Shown here in pieces: positions 32,504-43,273 of a stretch of DNA of 54,088 bases (position 1 is its first letter; each line of letters opens with the position of its first letter). A program made the translations under genes and the position numbers. The notes below the pieces were generated by a model that was not told the origin of the DNA, made no database searches, and was given only the letters and a program-made list of their open reading frames with translations. The stretch is taken from assembly GCA_945787895.1 (NCBI GenBank), contig CALZJQ010000005.1, positions 1 to 54,088 on the forward strand. Direction: 5' to 3'. Source of the stretch: an uncultured Prevotella sp. GTDB lineage: Bacteria; Bacteroidota; Bacteroidia; Bacteroidales; Bacteroidaceae.

Positions 32504-33385
32504 TTATGACAGGAGTCCTTTTCCAGCCTGGAGGGTGTTCTTCATAAGCGAACAGATGGTCATAGGACCTACGCCGCCAGGCACTGGAGTGATATAGGAA
32601 CAGAGAGGAGCTACCTCGTCAAACTTCACGTCGCCATTGAGACGGAAACCACTCTTGCGTGTAGCATCAGGAACGCGGGTAGTACCCACGTCGATGATTA
32701 CCGCTCCCTTCTTCACCATGTCAGCAGTGACAAAGTCGGGCCGTCCTATGGCAGCTATGATGATGTCCGCCTCCTGACATTCTTTCTTCAGGTTGGCGGA
32801 ATGGGAGTGGCATACAGTCACCGTAGCGTCGCCATACTGCTTCTGCATCATCAGTTGAGCCATTGGCTTACCTACAATGTTAGAACGTCCGAGAACGACA
32901 CATTTCTTTCCGGAAGTCTCTATGCCGTAACGCTGGAGGAGGGTTATGATACCGAGCGGTGTGGCAGAGATGAAGCATGGCAGTCCAATGGCCATCCTTC
33001 CCACGTTGATGGGATGGAAACCGTCCACGTCCTTGCGGTAGTCTATCGCTTCAATAATCTTCTGTTCGTCGATATGTTTTGGCAATGGCAGCTGTACGAT
33101 AAATCCGTCAACGTCAGGGTCTGCATTGAGTCTTGCCACGCAGGCGAGCAGTTCTTCCTCCGTTATGTCGTCCTCATAGCGTATGAGTGTGGATTTGAAT
33201 CCGCAGGCTTCGCACGCGAGCACCTTGTTCTTAACGTAGGTCTCTGACCCTCCATCGTGACCTACCAACACTGCGGCGAGGTGAGGTTGTTTTCCTCCCT
33301 CAGCCATTATTTTCTTTACTTCTTCAGCTATTTCAGCCTTTATTGCTGTCGCTGTTGCCTTTCCGTCAATAATCTTATATTCCAT
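32504..33385 (-). CDS. folD: Methylenetetrahydrofolate dehydrogenase / cyclohydrolase
   Basis: Bifunctional enzyme interconverting 5,10-methylene-THF and 10-formyl-THF. 293 residues. The active-site Lys is in [16 protein letters not shown]; also [26 protein letters not shown], the nucleotide-binding [15 protein letters not shown], and the C-terminal [22 protein letters not shown] at 33385. Downstream of ffh on the same strand, separated by a composite repeat; no own promoter recognised. Confidence 0.97.
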   Translation of the reverse strand: MEYKIIDGKATATAIKAEIAEEVKKIMAEGGKQPHLAAVLVGHDGGSETYVKNKVLACEACGFKSTLIRYEDDITEEELLACVARLNADPDVDGFIVQLPLPKHIDEQKIIEAIDYRKDVDGFHPINVGRMAIGLPCFISATPLGIITLLQRYGIETSGKKCVVLGRSNIVGKPMAQLMMQKQYGDATVTVCHSHSANLKKECQEADIIIAAIGRPDFVTADMVKKGAVIIDVGTTRVPDATRKSGFRLNGDVKFDEVAPLCSYITPVPGGVGPMTICSLMKNTLQAGKGLLS

Positions 33386-33420
33386 AGTTTTATTTTTGTG
33401 TCGCAGGCTTCAATTTGTTC

Positions 33421-33661
33421 GGTGTTTTGTTATTTTGTTGTCTTGTTGTTTAGTTGTAGTATCAGGTTTTTGGTTGTTAGTTTTTGGTTGTTGGTTAGTT
33501 AGTCTTTTCATTTGAGAAACCTCCATTAGAAAAACAAATCAACCAACAACCTACAACCCACAACCAAAAACCAGGTACTACAACAAGACAACTAAGCAAC
33601 AAATATCAAATGTAGATTTGCCGAAGCTAGATTGTCACTTCCGCATAACCGTACAACCTAT
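33421..33661. repeat. Composite element: family B (B5) nested in family A (A7), plus partial family C (C6)
   Basis: A-type left arm 33421-33455 (TTTTGTTGTCTTGTTGTTTA). Inserted B copy 33456-33581 with ends GTAGTATCAGG and CCAGGTACTAC and reversed core 33500-33533 (AGTCTTTTCATTTGAGAAAC then CTCCATTAG). A-type right arm 33582-33603 (AACAAGACAACTAAGCAACA). A C core and right arm follow at 33611-33660 (GCTAGATTGTCACTTCCGCA). Fills the ffh-folD gap. Confidence 0.85.
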
Positions 33662-33727
33662 AATGAAAATCATGATTGCAAAAATTGCGTTCTTGACAAC
33701 AAGAAGCAAGAGGAAGGAGACGGGAGA

Positions 33728-35083
33728 TTACCTGAAAGGATTGCCACCGCGCATAGCCTTCATGGCATTAGCCATCTGAGCCATCTTGCTCGAACCCATG
33801 CCGCTGACCATCTTCATCATCTTGCGAGTCTGGTCAAACTGCTTGATGAGTTTGTTGACCTCCTGGATGTTAGTACCCGAACCCTTTGCAATACGCATAC
33901 GGCGTGACTGATTGAGTATCTCGGGATGCTGACGCTCCTTAGGAGTCATGGAATAGATGATGGCCTCGATATTCTTAAAAGGCTCATCGCCAATCTCCAC
34001 ATCTTTTATAGCCTTGCCCACGCCAGGAATCATGGAAGCCAAGTCCTTGATATTACCCATCTTCTTTATCTGCTGTATCTGTCCGAGGAAGTCGTTGAAG
34101 TCAAACTGGTTTTTCTTGATTTTTTTCTCCAAACGCTTTGCTTCCTCAAGGTCAAACTGCTCCTGGGCACGTTCTACGAGAGAGACGACGTCACCCATGC
34201 CAAGGATGCGGTCTGCCATACGTTCCGGATGGAACACGTCGAGAGCCTCCATCTTCTCTCCCGTACCTATAAACTTGATAGGCTTTGTCACGACAGAACG
34301 AATACTGAGGGCTGCACCGCCACGAGAGTCACCATCGAGTTTGGTAAGTATGACACCATCTATCTCAAGACGTTCGTTGAACACCTTTGCTGTATTCACA
34401 GCGTCCTGACCTGTCATGGCATCGACAACGAGAAGCGTCTCATCAGGACTTACCGCCTTCTTGATATTCTCAATCTGCACCATTAGCTCCTCGTCGATAC
34501 TCTGACGACCCGCAGTATCGACAATGACGGTATCATACCCCTTAGCCTTTGCTTCACGTATAGCATTCTGTGCTACGGCTATAGGGTCAGTAGCACCCTG
34601 TTCGAGATATATTGGCACATCCACTTGCTCGGCAAGTACGCGCAACTGTTCCATGGCGGCAGGGCGGAACGTATCGCAGGCAGCAAGGAGAGGCTTGCGG
34701 TTTTTCTTCGCCTTGAGCATGAGAGCTAATTTTCCGGACATCGTCGTCTTACCAGCACCATTGAGACCTGCCATGAGAATGACGGCAGGACGCTGGGTAA
34801 GAGAGAGTTCGGTAGCCTCACCTCCCATAAGTTCTGCCAGTTCGTCATGAACCAGTTTCACCATCAGCTGTCCCGGTTTGATGGCAGTAAGCACATTCAT
34901 GCCGAGAGCCTTCTTCTTCACCTGGTCGGTGAATGTCTTGGCAACCTTATAATTGACGTCGGCATCGAGCAATGCACGGCGTACGTCCTTCAACGTTTCG
35001 GCAACATTTATCTCGGTGATTTTTCCTTCACCCTTGAGTATCTTAAACGAGCGTTCAAGTCTGTCACTAAGATTTTCAAACAT
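33728..35083 (-). CDS. ffh: Signal recognition particle GTPase Ffh
   Basis: Targets membrane proteins cotranslationally together with SRP RNA and FtsY. 451 residues. Helical N domain 1-85; G domain with GLNGAGKT at 106-113, the DTAGRQ and TKLDGDSRGGAA motifs; C-terminal M domain rich in Met, with the SRP RNA-binding RRMRIAKGSGTNIQEVN. ATG at 35083. Its promoter lies 109 nt upstream and the leader carries a degenerate repeat. Confidence 0.97.
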   Translation of the reverse strand: MFENLSDRLERSFKILKGEGKITEINVAETLKDVRRALLDADVNYKVAKTFTDQVKKKALGMNVLTAIKPGQLMVKLVHDELAELMGGEATELSLTQRPAVILMAGLNGAGKTTMSGKLALMLKAKKNRKPLLAACDTFRPAAMEQLRVLAEQVDVPIYLEQGATDPIAVAQNAIREAKAKGYDTVIVDTAGRQSIDEELMVQIENIKKAVSPDETLLVVDAMTGQDAVNTAKVFNERLEIDGVILTKLDGDSRGGAALSIRSVVTKPIKFIGTGEKMEALDVFHPERMADRILGMGDVVSLVERAQEQFDLEEAKRLEKKIKKNQFDFNDFLGQIQQIKKMGNIKDLASMIPGVGKAIKDVEIGDEPFKNIEAIIYSMTPKERQHPEILNQSRRMRIAKGSGTNIQEVNKLIKQFDQTRKMMKMVSGMGSSKMAQMANAMKAMRGGNPFR

Positions 35084-35092
35084 TTTTTTTGT

Positions 35093-35186
35093 TATGGTTT
35101 TGGGTTTTGGTTAACTTTTGATAATGTGATTATGGGTTGTTGGATGTGGCTTTTTGTTTTTTGGCTCTTCCACTTTTACCCTAACA
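35093..35186. repeat. Degenerate family B element (B6) in the ffh leader
   Basis: The left arm is still clear (GGTTTTGGGTTTTGGTTAAC, 7-nt units), the central part lacks the usual core, and the right arm is reduced to TACCCTAAC. Begins just after the predicted ffh transcription start. Confidence 0.5.
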
Positions 35187-35191
35187 AAGTG

Positions 35192-35199
35192 CAAAATTA
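35192..35199 (-). promoter_or_regulatory. Promoter -7 box for ffh
   Basis: TAATTTTG followed by CA on the minus strand, 109 nt upstream of the ffh ATG. The -33 region is not clear. Confidence 0.5.
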
Positions 35200-35314
35200 A
35201 TAAAAAACAGCCATATTGTAGCATAAAGAGCAAAGTATTTAATATTTATTTACATAATGGAAAGATGTGAAATCAAAAAATCGGTTTATTGTTTTATAAA
35301 CAAAAAAAAATGTG

Positions 35315-35322
35315 TACCTTTG
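35315..35322 (+). promoter_or_regulatory. Promoter -7 box for valS
   Basis: TACCTTTG followed by CA, 55 nt upstream of the valS ATG. TTTT at 35292-35295 stands 19 nt upstream as a possible -33 element. Confidence 0.6.
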
Positions 35323-35377
35323 CAGGAAATTTTCCTAATGTTCACCGAAAAGAGAAATAAAACAAACATATACATAA

Positions 35378-38077
35378 ATGGAATTAGCAAGTAAGTATGC
35401 TCCACATGATGTGGAAGCGAAATGGTATCAGTACTGGATTGACAACAAACTCTTCAGCAGCAAACCCGACGGTAGAGAACCCTACACTATTGTTATCCCG
35501 CCACCCAACGTCACCGGTGTGCTACACATGGGACACATGCTCAACAATACTATTCAGGACATCCTTGTTCGCAAGGCAAGACTTGACGGCAAGAATGCCT
35601 GCTGGGTGCCCGGCACTGACCATGCTTCCATAGCCACCGAGGCAAAGGTGGTCAACAAACTTGCACAGCAGGGCATCAGGAAGCGTGACCTCACCCGTGA
35701 GCAATTCCTCAAGCACGCCTGGGACTGGACGGAAGAGCACGGAGGCATCATCCTCAAGCAGCTCCGTAAGCTCGGCGCATCCTGCGACTGGGACCGCACT
35801 GCCTTCACGATGGACGAGAAGCGTTCAGAGTCTGTCATCAAGGTCTTTGTGGACCTTTACGAGAAAGGTCTTATCTACCGCGGACTGCGCATGGTAAACT
35901 GGGATCCAAAGGCTCAGACCGTGCTCTCCACAGAGGAGGTGATATACCGTGAAGAGAAATCAAAGCTCTACCACCTGAAGTACTACGTGGCTGATGCTGA
36001 CGTGAACCCCGTACAACTGACGGGCGAAGAGGGTGAAGTGTTCCACAAGGACGACAAGGGATATTATGCCGTCGTAGCGACCACCCGTCCAGAGACCATC
36101 ATGGGCGACACCGCCATGTGTATCAATCCGAAAGACCCGAAAAACCATTGGCTCCGCGGCCACAAGGTCATCGTGCCTGCCGTAGGACGCGTCATCCCTG
36201 TCATCGAGGACAGATACGTGGATATTGAGTTTGGTACAGGCTGTCTGAAGGTCACTCCCGCCCACGACACCAACGACTATATGCTCGGCAAGACACACAA
36301 CCTTGAGACCATTGACATCTTCAACCCTGACGGCACCATCAGCGAAGCGGCAGGTATGTATGTCGGCATGGACCGCATGGAGTGCAGGAAGCAGATAGCC
36401 CTCGACCTCGAAAGCGCAGGTCTCATGGACCATGTAGAGGATTACGACAACAAGGTTGGCTACTCCGAGAGAAACCAGGACACAGCAGTAGAGCCGCGCC
36501 TCTGCAAGCAGTGGTTCCTCTCCATGAAGCACATGGCTGACATCGCCCTGCCTCCCGTGCTCAACGGCGAACTGAAATTCTATCCTACAAAGTACGTCAC
36601 CACGTACAAAAACTGGCTCGAGAACATACAGGACTGGTGTATCTCACGCCAACTGTGGTGGGGACACCGCATTCCTGCCTACTTCCTTCCCGACAGTGCT
36701 GACGGAGAAGAGAGGTTTGTAGTTGCGCTTACCGAAGAGGAAGCCCTCGCAAAGGCAAAGGAAATAGACCCGGAAATCACTATCGGCCAGCTGAGACGCG
36801 ACGAAGATGCCCTCGACACGTGGTTCTCTTCATGGCTCTGGCCTATCTCCCTCTTTGACGGCATCAACAACCCCGGCAACGAGGAGATACGGTACTACTA
36901 CCCAACTTCCGACCTTGTCACCGGTCCTGACATCATTTTCTTCTGGGTAGCACGCATGATAATGGCGGGATGCGAATACATGAAGGACATTCCTTTCCGC
37001 AACGTCTATTTCACCGGCATCGTGCGCGACAAGCTCGGACGCAAGATGAGCAAGTCGCTCGGCAACTCTCCCGACCCGTTAGATCTGATAGAGAAATATG
37101 GTGCTGACGGCGTACGCATGGGCATGATGCTCTCTGCTCCTGCAGGCAACGACATTCTCTTCGACGAATCTCTCTGCCAGCAGGGCATGGGATTCTGCAA
37201 CAAGATATGGAACGCATTCCGTCTGGTGAACGGATGGGAGACAGCAGACATAGAGCAGCCGCAGGCAAGCAAGATAGCCACGGAATGGTTTGAAGCCAAG
37301 ATGAAAGCTGCTTATGCTGAAATCAACGACCTCTACAGCAAGTATCGTCTCAACGAGGCTCTGATGACTGTGTTCAAGCTCTTCACTGACGAGTTCTCCG
37401 GATGGTATCTCGAAATGATAAAGCCAGCATACCAGAAGCCTATAGACAAGCAGACATACGACACCACGCTGCAATTCTTCGACTATCTCATGCGTATCAT
37501 ACATCCATTCATGCCTTTCATCACAGAGGAGATATGGCAGCACATCTATGAACGCAAGGATGGAGAAAGCATCATGGTAAGCACAGTCAAGTTTGATGCA
37601 CTCACGGAAGCAGAAGAGAAGCTCATCGCCGACATCGAAACTGTGAAGAATATCGTTGCCGGCGTGCGCACCGTACGCAACCAGAAGAACATTGCTCCTA
37701 AGGAAGTGCTCGCCCTGAAGGCTGTAGGAGCCAACACCTACGAAGCATACGACAGCGTGGTATGCAAGATGGCTAACCTCGAAAGCATCGAGCTCGTGGC
37801 AGAGAAGACGGCTGATGCCAGTGCGTTCATGGTAGGAACGTCCGAGTATGCCGTGCCTCTCGGCAACCTTATCGACGTAGAGGCAGAGATAGAGAAACTG
37901 GAGGCGCAGCTGAAACATCTGCAGGGTTTCCTCATCGGTGTACGCAAGAAGTTGGGCAATGAGCGTTTCGTACAGAATGCCAAGCCGGAGATCGTCGATC
38001 TTGAGCGCAAAAAGGAGCAGGATTCTCTCGACAAAATTGCAGCCATTGAGGCTTCACTTGCAGAATTGAGAAAATAA
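35378..38077 (+). CDS. valS: Valyl-tRNA synthetase
   Basis: Class I synthetase with editing domain. 899 residues. HIGH motif as HMGH at 50-53 ([13 protein letters not shown]), KMSKS at 556-560. The CP1 editing domain contains [15 protein letters not shown] and [11 protein letters not shown]-terminal coiled-coil arm (about 825-899, [17 protein letters not shown]) is the ValRS tRNA-binding arm. ATG at 35378. The membrane protein gene follows after 5 nt, so they share a transcript. Confidence 0.97.
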   Translation: MELASKYAPHDVEAKWYQYWIDNKLFSSKPDGREPYTIVIPPPNVTGVLHMGHMLNNTIQDILVRKARLDGKNACWVPGTDHASIATEAKVVNKLAQQGIRKRDLTREQFLKHAWDWTEEHGGIILKQLRKLGASCDWDRTAFTMDEKRSESVIKVFVDLYEKGLIYRGLRMVNWDPKAQTVLSTEEVIYREEKSKLYHLKYYVADADVNPVQLTGEEGEVFHKDDKGYYAVVATTRPETIMGDTAMCINPKDPKNHWLRGHKVIVPAVGRVIPVIEDRYVDIEFGTGCLKVTPAHDTNDYMLGKTHNLETIDIFNPDGTISEAAGMYVGMDRMECRKQIALDLESAGLMDHVEDYDNKVGYSERNQDTAVEPRLCKQWFLSMKHMADIALPPVLNGELKFYPTKYVTTYKNWLENIQDWCISRQLWWGHRIPAYFLPDSADGEERFVVALTEEEALAKAKEIDPEITIGQLRRDEDALDTWFSSWLWPISLFDGINNPGNEEIRYYYPTSDLVTGPDIIFFWVARMIMAGCEYMKDIPFRNVYFTGIVRDKLGRKMSKSLGNSPDPLDLIEKYGADGVRMGMMLSAPAGNDILFDESLCQQGMGFCNKIWNAFRLVNGWETADIEQPQASKIATEWFEAKMKAAYAEINDLYSKYRLNEALMTVFKLFTDEFSGWYLEMIKPAYQKPIDKQTYDTTLQFFDYLMRIIHPFMPFITEEIWQHIYERKDGESIMVSTVKFDALTEAEEKLIADIETVKNIVAGVRTVRNQKNIAPKEVLALKAVGANTYEAYDSVVCKMANLESIELVAEKTADASAFMVGTSEYAVPLGNLIDVEAEIEKLEAQLKHLQGFLIGVRKKLGNERFVQNAKPEIVDLERKKEQDSLDKIAAIEASLAELRK

Positions 38078-38082
38078 TCATC

Positions 38083-39072
38083 ATGCAGACCCACATCGAA
38101 ACGATTTATTCCCTACGGAGCAACATCGACTGCATACGCAGGGGAATAGGATATATCATCTACCGTCCATGGCTCACCACGAAAGTGATGGGACCGTGGG
38201 CTGTGCTCATCGCCTGCCTGTATGTCGTGTACAGATGGATGCTGGCAAAGGCTAACATCAATGCCTTGCCGACGGGAGTGTATGACATGAATGACATTGT
38301 CATGGTAGCAGTGGTTTATCCCCTGTTATGCTTTGTAACCCAACTGTTTACAGCCAGACTGTTCATCCTGTTCCGCAGGACCGAGGCTATGCTGGAACGC
38401 AAGGCTTTGGAAGAAGAAATCAACCAAGGCAAGGACGTGACCCTGCCGGAGCTGGAGACTCCTACCAAGAAAGACAAGATAAAGGAGATTGTCAGCGTCA
38501 CTGCCTCCACACTGCCGTACACCTTATGGCTGTATATCTTGGAATGTCCTTTCCTCGGTATCTCCGAATTGCTCTACGGACTCATCATGTCACAACCTAC
38601 AATGACACGCCAGTGCATGGTGGGAACAGCATTCCTTGCAGGTCTCTGCCTGCTTGCCTTCATCCTTACCACCCTCGTATATCCCATGTACAACAGGGCA
38701 ATAACGGTAAGGAACAAGCAGAAGGCCTCAGAAAGGGAGACATTCAAGAAGGGAATCAAGATAGGTTTCAGGCACAAGGGAAAGACATTTATGGTGATGA
38801 CCCTGTCTGCCATAATAGCAGTTATTCTCTGTATCGTACCTGTCCTGCCACTCGTCATTTCAGAGAATGCAGTGAGCAACAGCTTCATTTCCATGCTGAT
38901 ACACAATGACGACTCTGCCATTCCTGCCTCTGGTATGTGGCTGATGTTCGCAGTTGACACCATTTCTCTCACAGCAGCCATCATTATCAGCATCATACCT
39001 TACTCCTGCCTGCTCTATCTCTATGGCACCGTAAACGTGCATGAGAGAGAGAAGGATGGAGTTGTTGTTTAG
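38083..39072 (+). CDS. Integral membrane protein, unrecognised
   Basis: 329 residues with about six membrane segments (roughly 37-55, 70-95, 140-160, 178-200, 230-256, 285-312) and a charged cytoplasmic stretch around 100-130 ([26 protein letters not shown]). No catalytic motif seen. Starts 5 nt after valS, so it is cotranscribed, but the link may be positional. Its last residues and stop (GVVV, TAG at 39070-39072) are read from the start of repeat element A8, so the natural C-terminus was probably extended or replaced by the repeat. Confidence 0.75.
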   Translation: MQTHIETIYSLRSNIDCIRRGIGYIIYRPWLTTKVMGPWAVLIACLYVVYRWMLAKANINALPTGVYDMNDIVMVAVVYPLLCFVTQLFTARLFILFRRTEAMLERKALEEEINQGKDVTLPELETPTKKDKIKEIVSVTASTLPYTLWLYILECPFLGISELLYGLIMSQPTMTRQCMVGTAFLAGLCLLAFILTTLVYPMYNRAITVRNKQKASERETFKKGIKIGFRHKGKTFMVMTLSAIIAVILCIVPVLPLVISENAVSNSFISMLIHNDDSAIPASGMWLMFAVDTISLTAAIIISIIPYSCLLYLYGTVNVHEREKDGVVV

Positions 39073-39244
39073 TGGTTTGGTGGTTTTGTTCTTTAGTTGT
39101 TTAGTTGTTTGGTGGTTTTGTTGTTTGGTACACAATGGAATCGAATTCTATCAACAAACAACTACACAAACAACTACACAAACAACTAAACAACCAAACC
39201 ACCAAACAACAAAACAACTAAACAACCAAACAACAAACCAAGCA
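39061..39244. repeat. Family A inverted-repeat element (A8)
   Basis: G/T left arm 39061-39128 (GTTTAGTTGTTTAGTTGTTT), core 39130-39155 (CACAATGGAATCGAATTCTA), long A/C right arm to 39236 (AACAACTACACAAACAACTA...). It carries the stop codon of the upstream gene and ends at the hisB ATG. In one frame it is fully open and falsely extends hisB by 68 residues. Confidence 0.9.
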
Positions 39245-40315
39245 ATGAAGAAGATATTATTCATAGACCGTGACGGAACGCTCATACGTGAGCCGGAAGA
39301 CGAACAGATAGACTCTTTCGAGAAACTGGTATTCGTAGATGGGGTGTTTCGCAACCTCAGTTTCATCAGAAAAAACCTTGACTTTGAATTTGTAATGGTC
39401 AGCAATCAGGACGGTCTCGGCACGGACTCTTTCCCCGAAGACACCTTCTGGCCTGTACACAACTTCATACTTCAGACTCTGAAAGGAGAGGGAATAGAGT
39501 TTGACAGACAGTTCATCGACCCGCATTTCCCAGAAGACAACCATCCTAACCGCAAGCCTGGAACGGGAATGCTCACCGAATACATTGAAAATCCGGAGTA
39601 TGACCTCGCAGGTTCATACGTCATTGGTGACCGTGAGAGCGATGCACAACTGGCAGAAAACCTCGGATGCAAGTCACTCATCCTCGGCCGAGACGGAATG
39701 AACTGGGACAAGATTGCCGAGATATTGTTTGCCGGTGAGCGTATCGTGGAAATGACAAGGACGACACATGAGACTGACATTACCGTAAGAATCAACCTCG
39801 ACGGCACAGGAAAATGTGACATACAGACGGGACTTGGGTTCTTCGACCACATGCTGGAGCAGATAGGACGCCACGGAATGATGGATCTGTACGTCAGATG
39901 CAACGGCGACCTGCACGTAGATGAGCATCATACTATCGAAGATACAGGCATCGTACTCGGTGAATGTCTCCTTAAAGCTCTCGGCGACAAGAGAGGTATC
40001 GAGCGGTATGGTTACACGCTTCCTATGGACGACTGCCTGTGTCAAGTAGCTCTCGACTTTGGCGGAAGACCTTGGTTAGTATGGGATGCAGAGTTTAAGC
40101 GCGAAAAAATAGGCGAAATGCCTACTGAGATGTTCCCGCATTTCTTCAAGAGTGTCAGCGATGCTTCAAGAATGAACCTCAACATCAAGGCCGAAGGCAC
40201 TAACGAACACCATAAGATAGAGGGTATCTTCAAGGCTTTCGCCCGCTCTGTACGCATGGCAGTGAAGCGTGACATATACCACTATCAACTGCCCTCTACC
40301 AAAGGCGCACTGTAA
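39245..40315 (+). CDS. hisB: Bifunctional histidinol-phosphatase / imidazoleglycerol-phosphate dehydratase
   Basis: Two steps of histidine synthesis in one chain of 356 residues. The N-terminal HAD phosphatase (1-165) has FIDRDGT with Asp8 and Asp10 and a Cys/His-type zinc loop replaced by [16 protein letters not shown]. The C-terminal dehydratase (170-356) has the metal-binding [13 protein letters not shown] and the later [13 protein letters not shown] 39245 ([12 protein letters not shown]) is chosen over a longer frame through the repeat. No other his gene is near. Confidence 0.95.
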   Translation: MKKILFIDRDGTLIREPEDEQIDSFEKLVFVDGVFRNLSFIRKNLDFEFVMVSNQDGLGTDSFPEDTFWPVHNFILQTLKGEGIEFDRQFIDPHFPEDNHPNRKPGTGMLTEYIENPEYDLAGSYVIGDRESDAQLAENLGCKSLILGRDGMNWDKIAEILFAGERIVEMTRTTHETDITVRINLDGTGKCDIQTGLGFFDHMLEQIGRHGMMDLYVRCNGDLHVDEHHTIEDTGIVLGECLLKALGDKRGIERYGYTLPMDDCLCQVALDFGGRPWLVWDAEFKREKIGEMPTEMFPHFFKSVSDASRMNLNIKAEGTNEHHKIEGIFKAFARSVRMAVKRDIYHYQLPSTKGAL

Positions 40316-40375
40316 GAAGAATCATGGAAACGGCACGGAGAAATGAAAAATCCTTGAAAAAAAACTCTTTTAAGA

Positions 40376-40405
40376 TTGCTTTCTCATTCATTTTTATTAC
40401 CTTTG
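40376..40405 (+). promoter_or_regulatory. Promoter for the tagaturonate reductase gene
   Basis: TTG at 40376-40378 and TACCTTTG at 40398-40405, 19 nt apart, followed by CA. Lies 45 nt before the ATG. Confidence 0.65.
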
Positions 40406-40449
40406 CACGCAGAACAACATATTCTTTTAATACTTAACATAACTAACAA

Positions 40450-41934
40450 ATGACAAAATTACCTGCTTTAAGCAAGCGCACGGCACCTAAGAGTGCTATG
40501 CCTGAGAAGATTATCCAGTTTGGTGAAGGAAACTTCCTTCGTGCTTTCGTTGACTGGATTGTATGGAACATGAATGCAAAGACCAACTTCAACGGCTCTG
40601 TCGTTGTCGTTCAGCCTATCGACAAAGGTATGGTACAGTGGTTGAATGGTCAGGACTGCCTCTATCACGTAAACCTTCAGGGCCGTCAGAACGGTGAGCC
40701 TGTCAACCAACTCGACCGTATCGACGTTATCTCGCGCGGCATAGACCCATACGCACAGCACTGGGCTTACCAGGCTCTCGCCGAACAGCCAGAGATACGT
40801 TTCGTGATTTCCAACACCACAGAGGCAGGCATCGCTTTTGATCCTGCTTGCAAACTCACTGATGCACCTGCTTCCTCTTACCCAGGAAAGCTGACACAGT
40901 TGCTCTGGAATCGTTTCAATGCCTTTGACGGAGATCCTACCAAAGGTCTTATCATCATGCCCTGCGAGCTTATCTTCCTCAACGGTCATCACCTGAAGGA
41001 TTGCATCCGCAAGTATATTGAGCTTTGGACTCCTGACTTTGGCGAGAAGGCACAGGCTTTCTCCGAGTGGTTTGAGAAGTACAACTACGTGTGCGCTACA
41101 CTCGTTGACCGTATCGTACCGGGCTTCCCACGCAAGGACATCGTAGAGATACAGAACAAGATAGGATACAAGGACAACCTCGTAGTACAGGCAGAGATAT
41201 TCCACCTTTGGGTAATCGAGCGTCCTGAGAATATGACATGCGAAGAACTGCGCAAGGAATTCCCTGCCGACCAGGCTGGTCTCCACGTACTCATCGCTGA
41301 GTCAGAGGCTCCATACCACGAGCGTAAGGTGACTCTCCTCAATGGTCCGCACACCGTTCTCTCCCCTGTCGCATACCTTTCAGGTATCAATATCGTACGT
41401 GACGCACTACATGACCCTGTAGTAGGTCCGTACATCAAGAAAGTACAGTATGACGAACTCATGCAGACCCTCAACCTCCCAATGGAAGAACTGCAGAAAT
41501 TTGCTGCTGACGTACTTGAGAGATTCGACAATCCGTACGTTGACCATCAGGTTACTTCTATCATGCTCAACTCATTCCCTAAATTCCAGGCTCGTGACCT
41601 TCCTGGAGTTAAGGTATATCTTGAGCGTAAGGGCGAATTGCCAAAGGGTCTCGTTCTCGGTCTTGCTGCCATCATCACATATTATAAGGGTGGCACTCGT
41701 GCTGACGGTGCTCCTATCCAGCCTAATGACGACCAGAAGATTATGGACCTCCTCACAGAGCTTTGGGCTACCGGCGACACCCGCAAGGTGGCAGAAGGCG
41801 TACTCGCAGCCGACTGGATTTGGGGTGAGCATGGCAACCTCAACACAATCCCGGGACTTACCGACATGGTAGAGGGATTCCTCAATGATATTGCTGACAA
41901 GGGTATGATAGAGACTGTAAAGTCTATTCTCTAA
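40450..41934 (+). CDS. uxaB: Tagaturonate reductase (altronate oxidoreductase)
   Basis: 494 residues of the mannitol dehydrogenase family: N-terminal IIQFGEGNFLRAFVDWIV (NAD binding), middle FVISNTTEAGI and MPCELIFLNGHHLKDCI, then catalytic-domain ATLVDRIVPGFPR and VTLLNGPHTVLSPVAYLSG with the family Lys/Asn/His residues. It reduces tagaturonate to altronate in galacturonate breakdown; fructuronate reductase is a less likely alternative. The rest of the uronate pathway is not in the window, but the pectin lyase at 19263-21875 would supply related sugars. Codon use looks like that of highly expressed genes. Confidence 0.85.
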   Translation: MTKLPALSKRTAPKSAMPEKIIQFGEGNFLRAFVDWIVWNMNAKTNFNGSVVVVQPIDKGMVQWLNGQDCLYHVNLQGRQNGEPVNQLDRIDVISRGIDPYAQHWAYQALAEQPEIRFVISNTTEAGIAFDPACKLTDAPASSYPGKLTQLLWNRFNAFDGDPTKGLIIMPCELIFLNGHHLKDCIRKYIELWTPDFGEKAQAFSEWFEKYNYVCATLVDRIVPGFPRKDIVEIQNKIGYKDNLVVQAEIFHLWVIERPENMTCEELRKEFPADQAGLHVLIAESEAPYHERKVTLLNGPHTVLSPVAYLSGINIVRDALHDPVVGPYIKKVQYDELMQTLNLPMEELQKFAADVLERFDNPYVDHQVTSIMLNSFPKFQARDLPGVKVYLERKGELPKGLVLGLAAIITYYKGGTRADGAPIQPNDDQKIMDLLTELWATGDTRKVAEGVLAADWIWGEHGNLNTIPGLTDMVEGFLNDIADKGMIETVKSIL

Positions 41935-41984
41935 AAGCAGAATCACACCCAATGCGTTTATAACTCAAAACAATTATCATTATT

Positions 41985-42731
41985 TTGGAATCTGAAAATC
42001 ATCAGATATTAAGGCTTTTAGCCGATAAATACGAAAGAAAAGAGTTCCTTGACGGAGACCCCAGTTGGTTCATGCACCAAGTGGAGGATGCTTCCGACAA
42101 GGAACTCCTTGCATTTATTGCTTCTGCCCTCAGCTACGGCAGCAGAAAGCAGTTCATGCCAAAGATACAGTTTATCTTGGACTGTTCAAAAGGGAAGGTA
42201 ACTGAATGGCTGAAAAATGGAGATTTCTACTCCACCGTTCCACCATCACCTGACTGTTATTACCGTCTCTACACCTGCGCAATGATGAACGCTTTCCTCA
42301 AAGCATTGGCTACAATGGTCGGGGAATACGGCTCTATGCGGCAGTTTGTAGAGAATATAGGTTCAGACAATGCCCTCGATGTAGTCAAGGCCATCACAGC
42401 GTGGTTTGCCTCTCATGGAAGCCACGGGATAATACCAAAGGATGCGAAGTCCTCCTGCAAGAGAATCTGTATGTTCCTACGCTGGATGGTAAGAAAAGAT
42501 TCCCCCGTGGATATTGGGCTTTGGAGCGACTTTATCGACAGAAAGTCTCTCATCATGCCATTGGACACCCACGTCCTGCAACAGGCTTTGCGCCTGAAGA
42601 TGATTCAGTCAAAATCCGCTTCAATGGCTGCTGCACTGAAACTGACTGACAAGATGCGTGAGATATGGCAGGACGACCCACTCAAAGGAGACTTCGCATT
42701 GTTTGGCTATGGGGTAAATCAGGGATTATAG
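41985..42731 (+). CDS. TIGR02757 (DUF2400) family protein
   Basis: 248 residues. Recognised from [60 protein letters not shown] and [16 protein letters not shown], ending [15 protein letters not shown]. Its end resembles helix-hairpin-helix DNA glycosylases, but the function is unknown. No ATG precedes the conserved N-terminus; translation most likely starts at TTG 41985, 50 nt after uxaB. The stop codon overlaps the 3' end of queF on the other strand. Confidence 0.85.
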   Translation: MESENHQILRLLADKYERKEFLDGDPSWFMHQVEDASDKELLAFIASALSYGSRKQFMPKIQFILDCSKGKVTEWLKNGDFYSTVPPSPDCYYRLYTCAMMNAFLKALATMVGEYGSMRQFVENIGSDNALDVVKAITAWFASHGSHGIIPKDAKSSCKRICMFLRWMVRKDSPVDIGLWSDFIDRKSLIMPLDTHVLQQALRLKMIQSKSASMAAALKLTDKMREIWQDDPLKGDFALFGYGVNQGL

Positions 42732-43184
42732 TCCATGATTCATAAAACGATGCTCTGCGAGCTTCTCGTATTTTGTACCAGGGCGACCATAATTGGCGAA
42801 TGGATAAATGCTGATACCTCCTCTTGGAGTGAATATGCCTGTCACCTCTATATACTTGGGATTCATGAGCCTTATAAGGTCTTTCATGATGATATTGACA
42901 CAATCCTCATGAAAATCTCCATGATTTCTAAAGCTGAACAGGTAGAGTTTCAGGCTTTTACTCTCTACCATCCGTACATCAGGTACATATTGTATTCTGA
43001 TTTCTGCAAAGTCAGGCTGTCCCGTTATCGGGCATAATGAGGTGAACTCGGGACAGTTGAACTGTACCCAGTAGTCGTTTTCAGGGTGTTTATTCTCAAA
43101 GCTTTCAAGCACCTCGGGAGCATAATCCTGGCAATACTCCGTCTTTTTGCCCAGTGCATTAAGGTTGTCTGATTCTCTATTCAT
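42726..43184 (-). CDS. queF: NADPH-dependent 7-cyano-7-deazaguanine reductase
   Basis: Reduces preQ0 to preQ1 in queuosine synthesis. 152 residues, the short unimodular QueF. The active-site Cys51 and Asp58 are in [13 protein letters not shown], with the NADPH-binding [16 protein letters not shown] and the substrate segment HEDCVN. ATG at 43184. 89 nt downstream of the queuosine-precursor transporter on the same strand, so probably under the same preQ1 riboswitch-controlled transcript. Confidence 0.96.
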   Translation of the reverse strand: MNRESDNLNALGKKTEYCQDYAPEVLESFENKHPENDYWVQFNCPEFTSLCPITGQPDFAEIRIQYVPDVRMVESKSLKLYLFSFRNHGDFHEDCVNIIMKDLIRLMNPKYIEVTGIFTPRGGISIYPFANYGRPGTKYEKLAEHRFMNHGL

Positions 43185-43273
43185 GATAATAATGGAGTTT
43201 TGTTTTCTCTTTCAGGTGTGGAACAATGTATATCGAGACTCACGATATTGAGTGGACAATAAAGAGAAACCAC

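Noticed and set aside
39041-39244. Longer hisB beginning inside the upstream gene (424 residues)
   Set aside because: The extra 68 residues are Thr/Gln/Asn-rich translation of the A8 repeat; HisB starts at [12 protein letters not shown].
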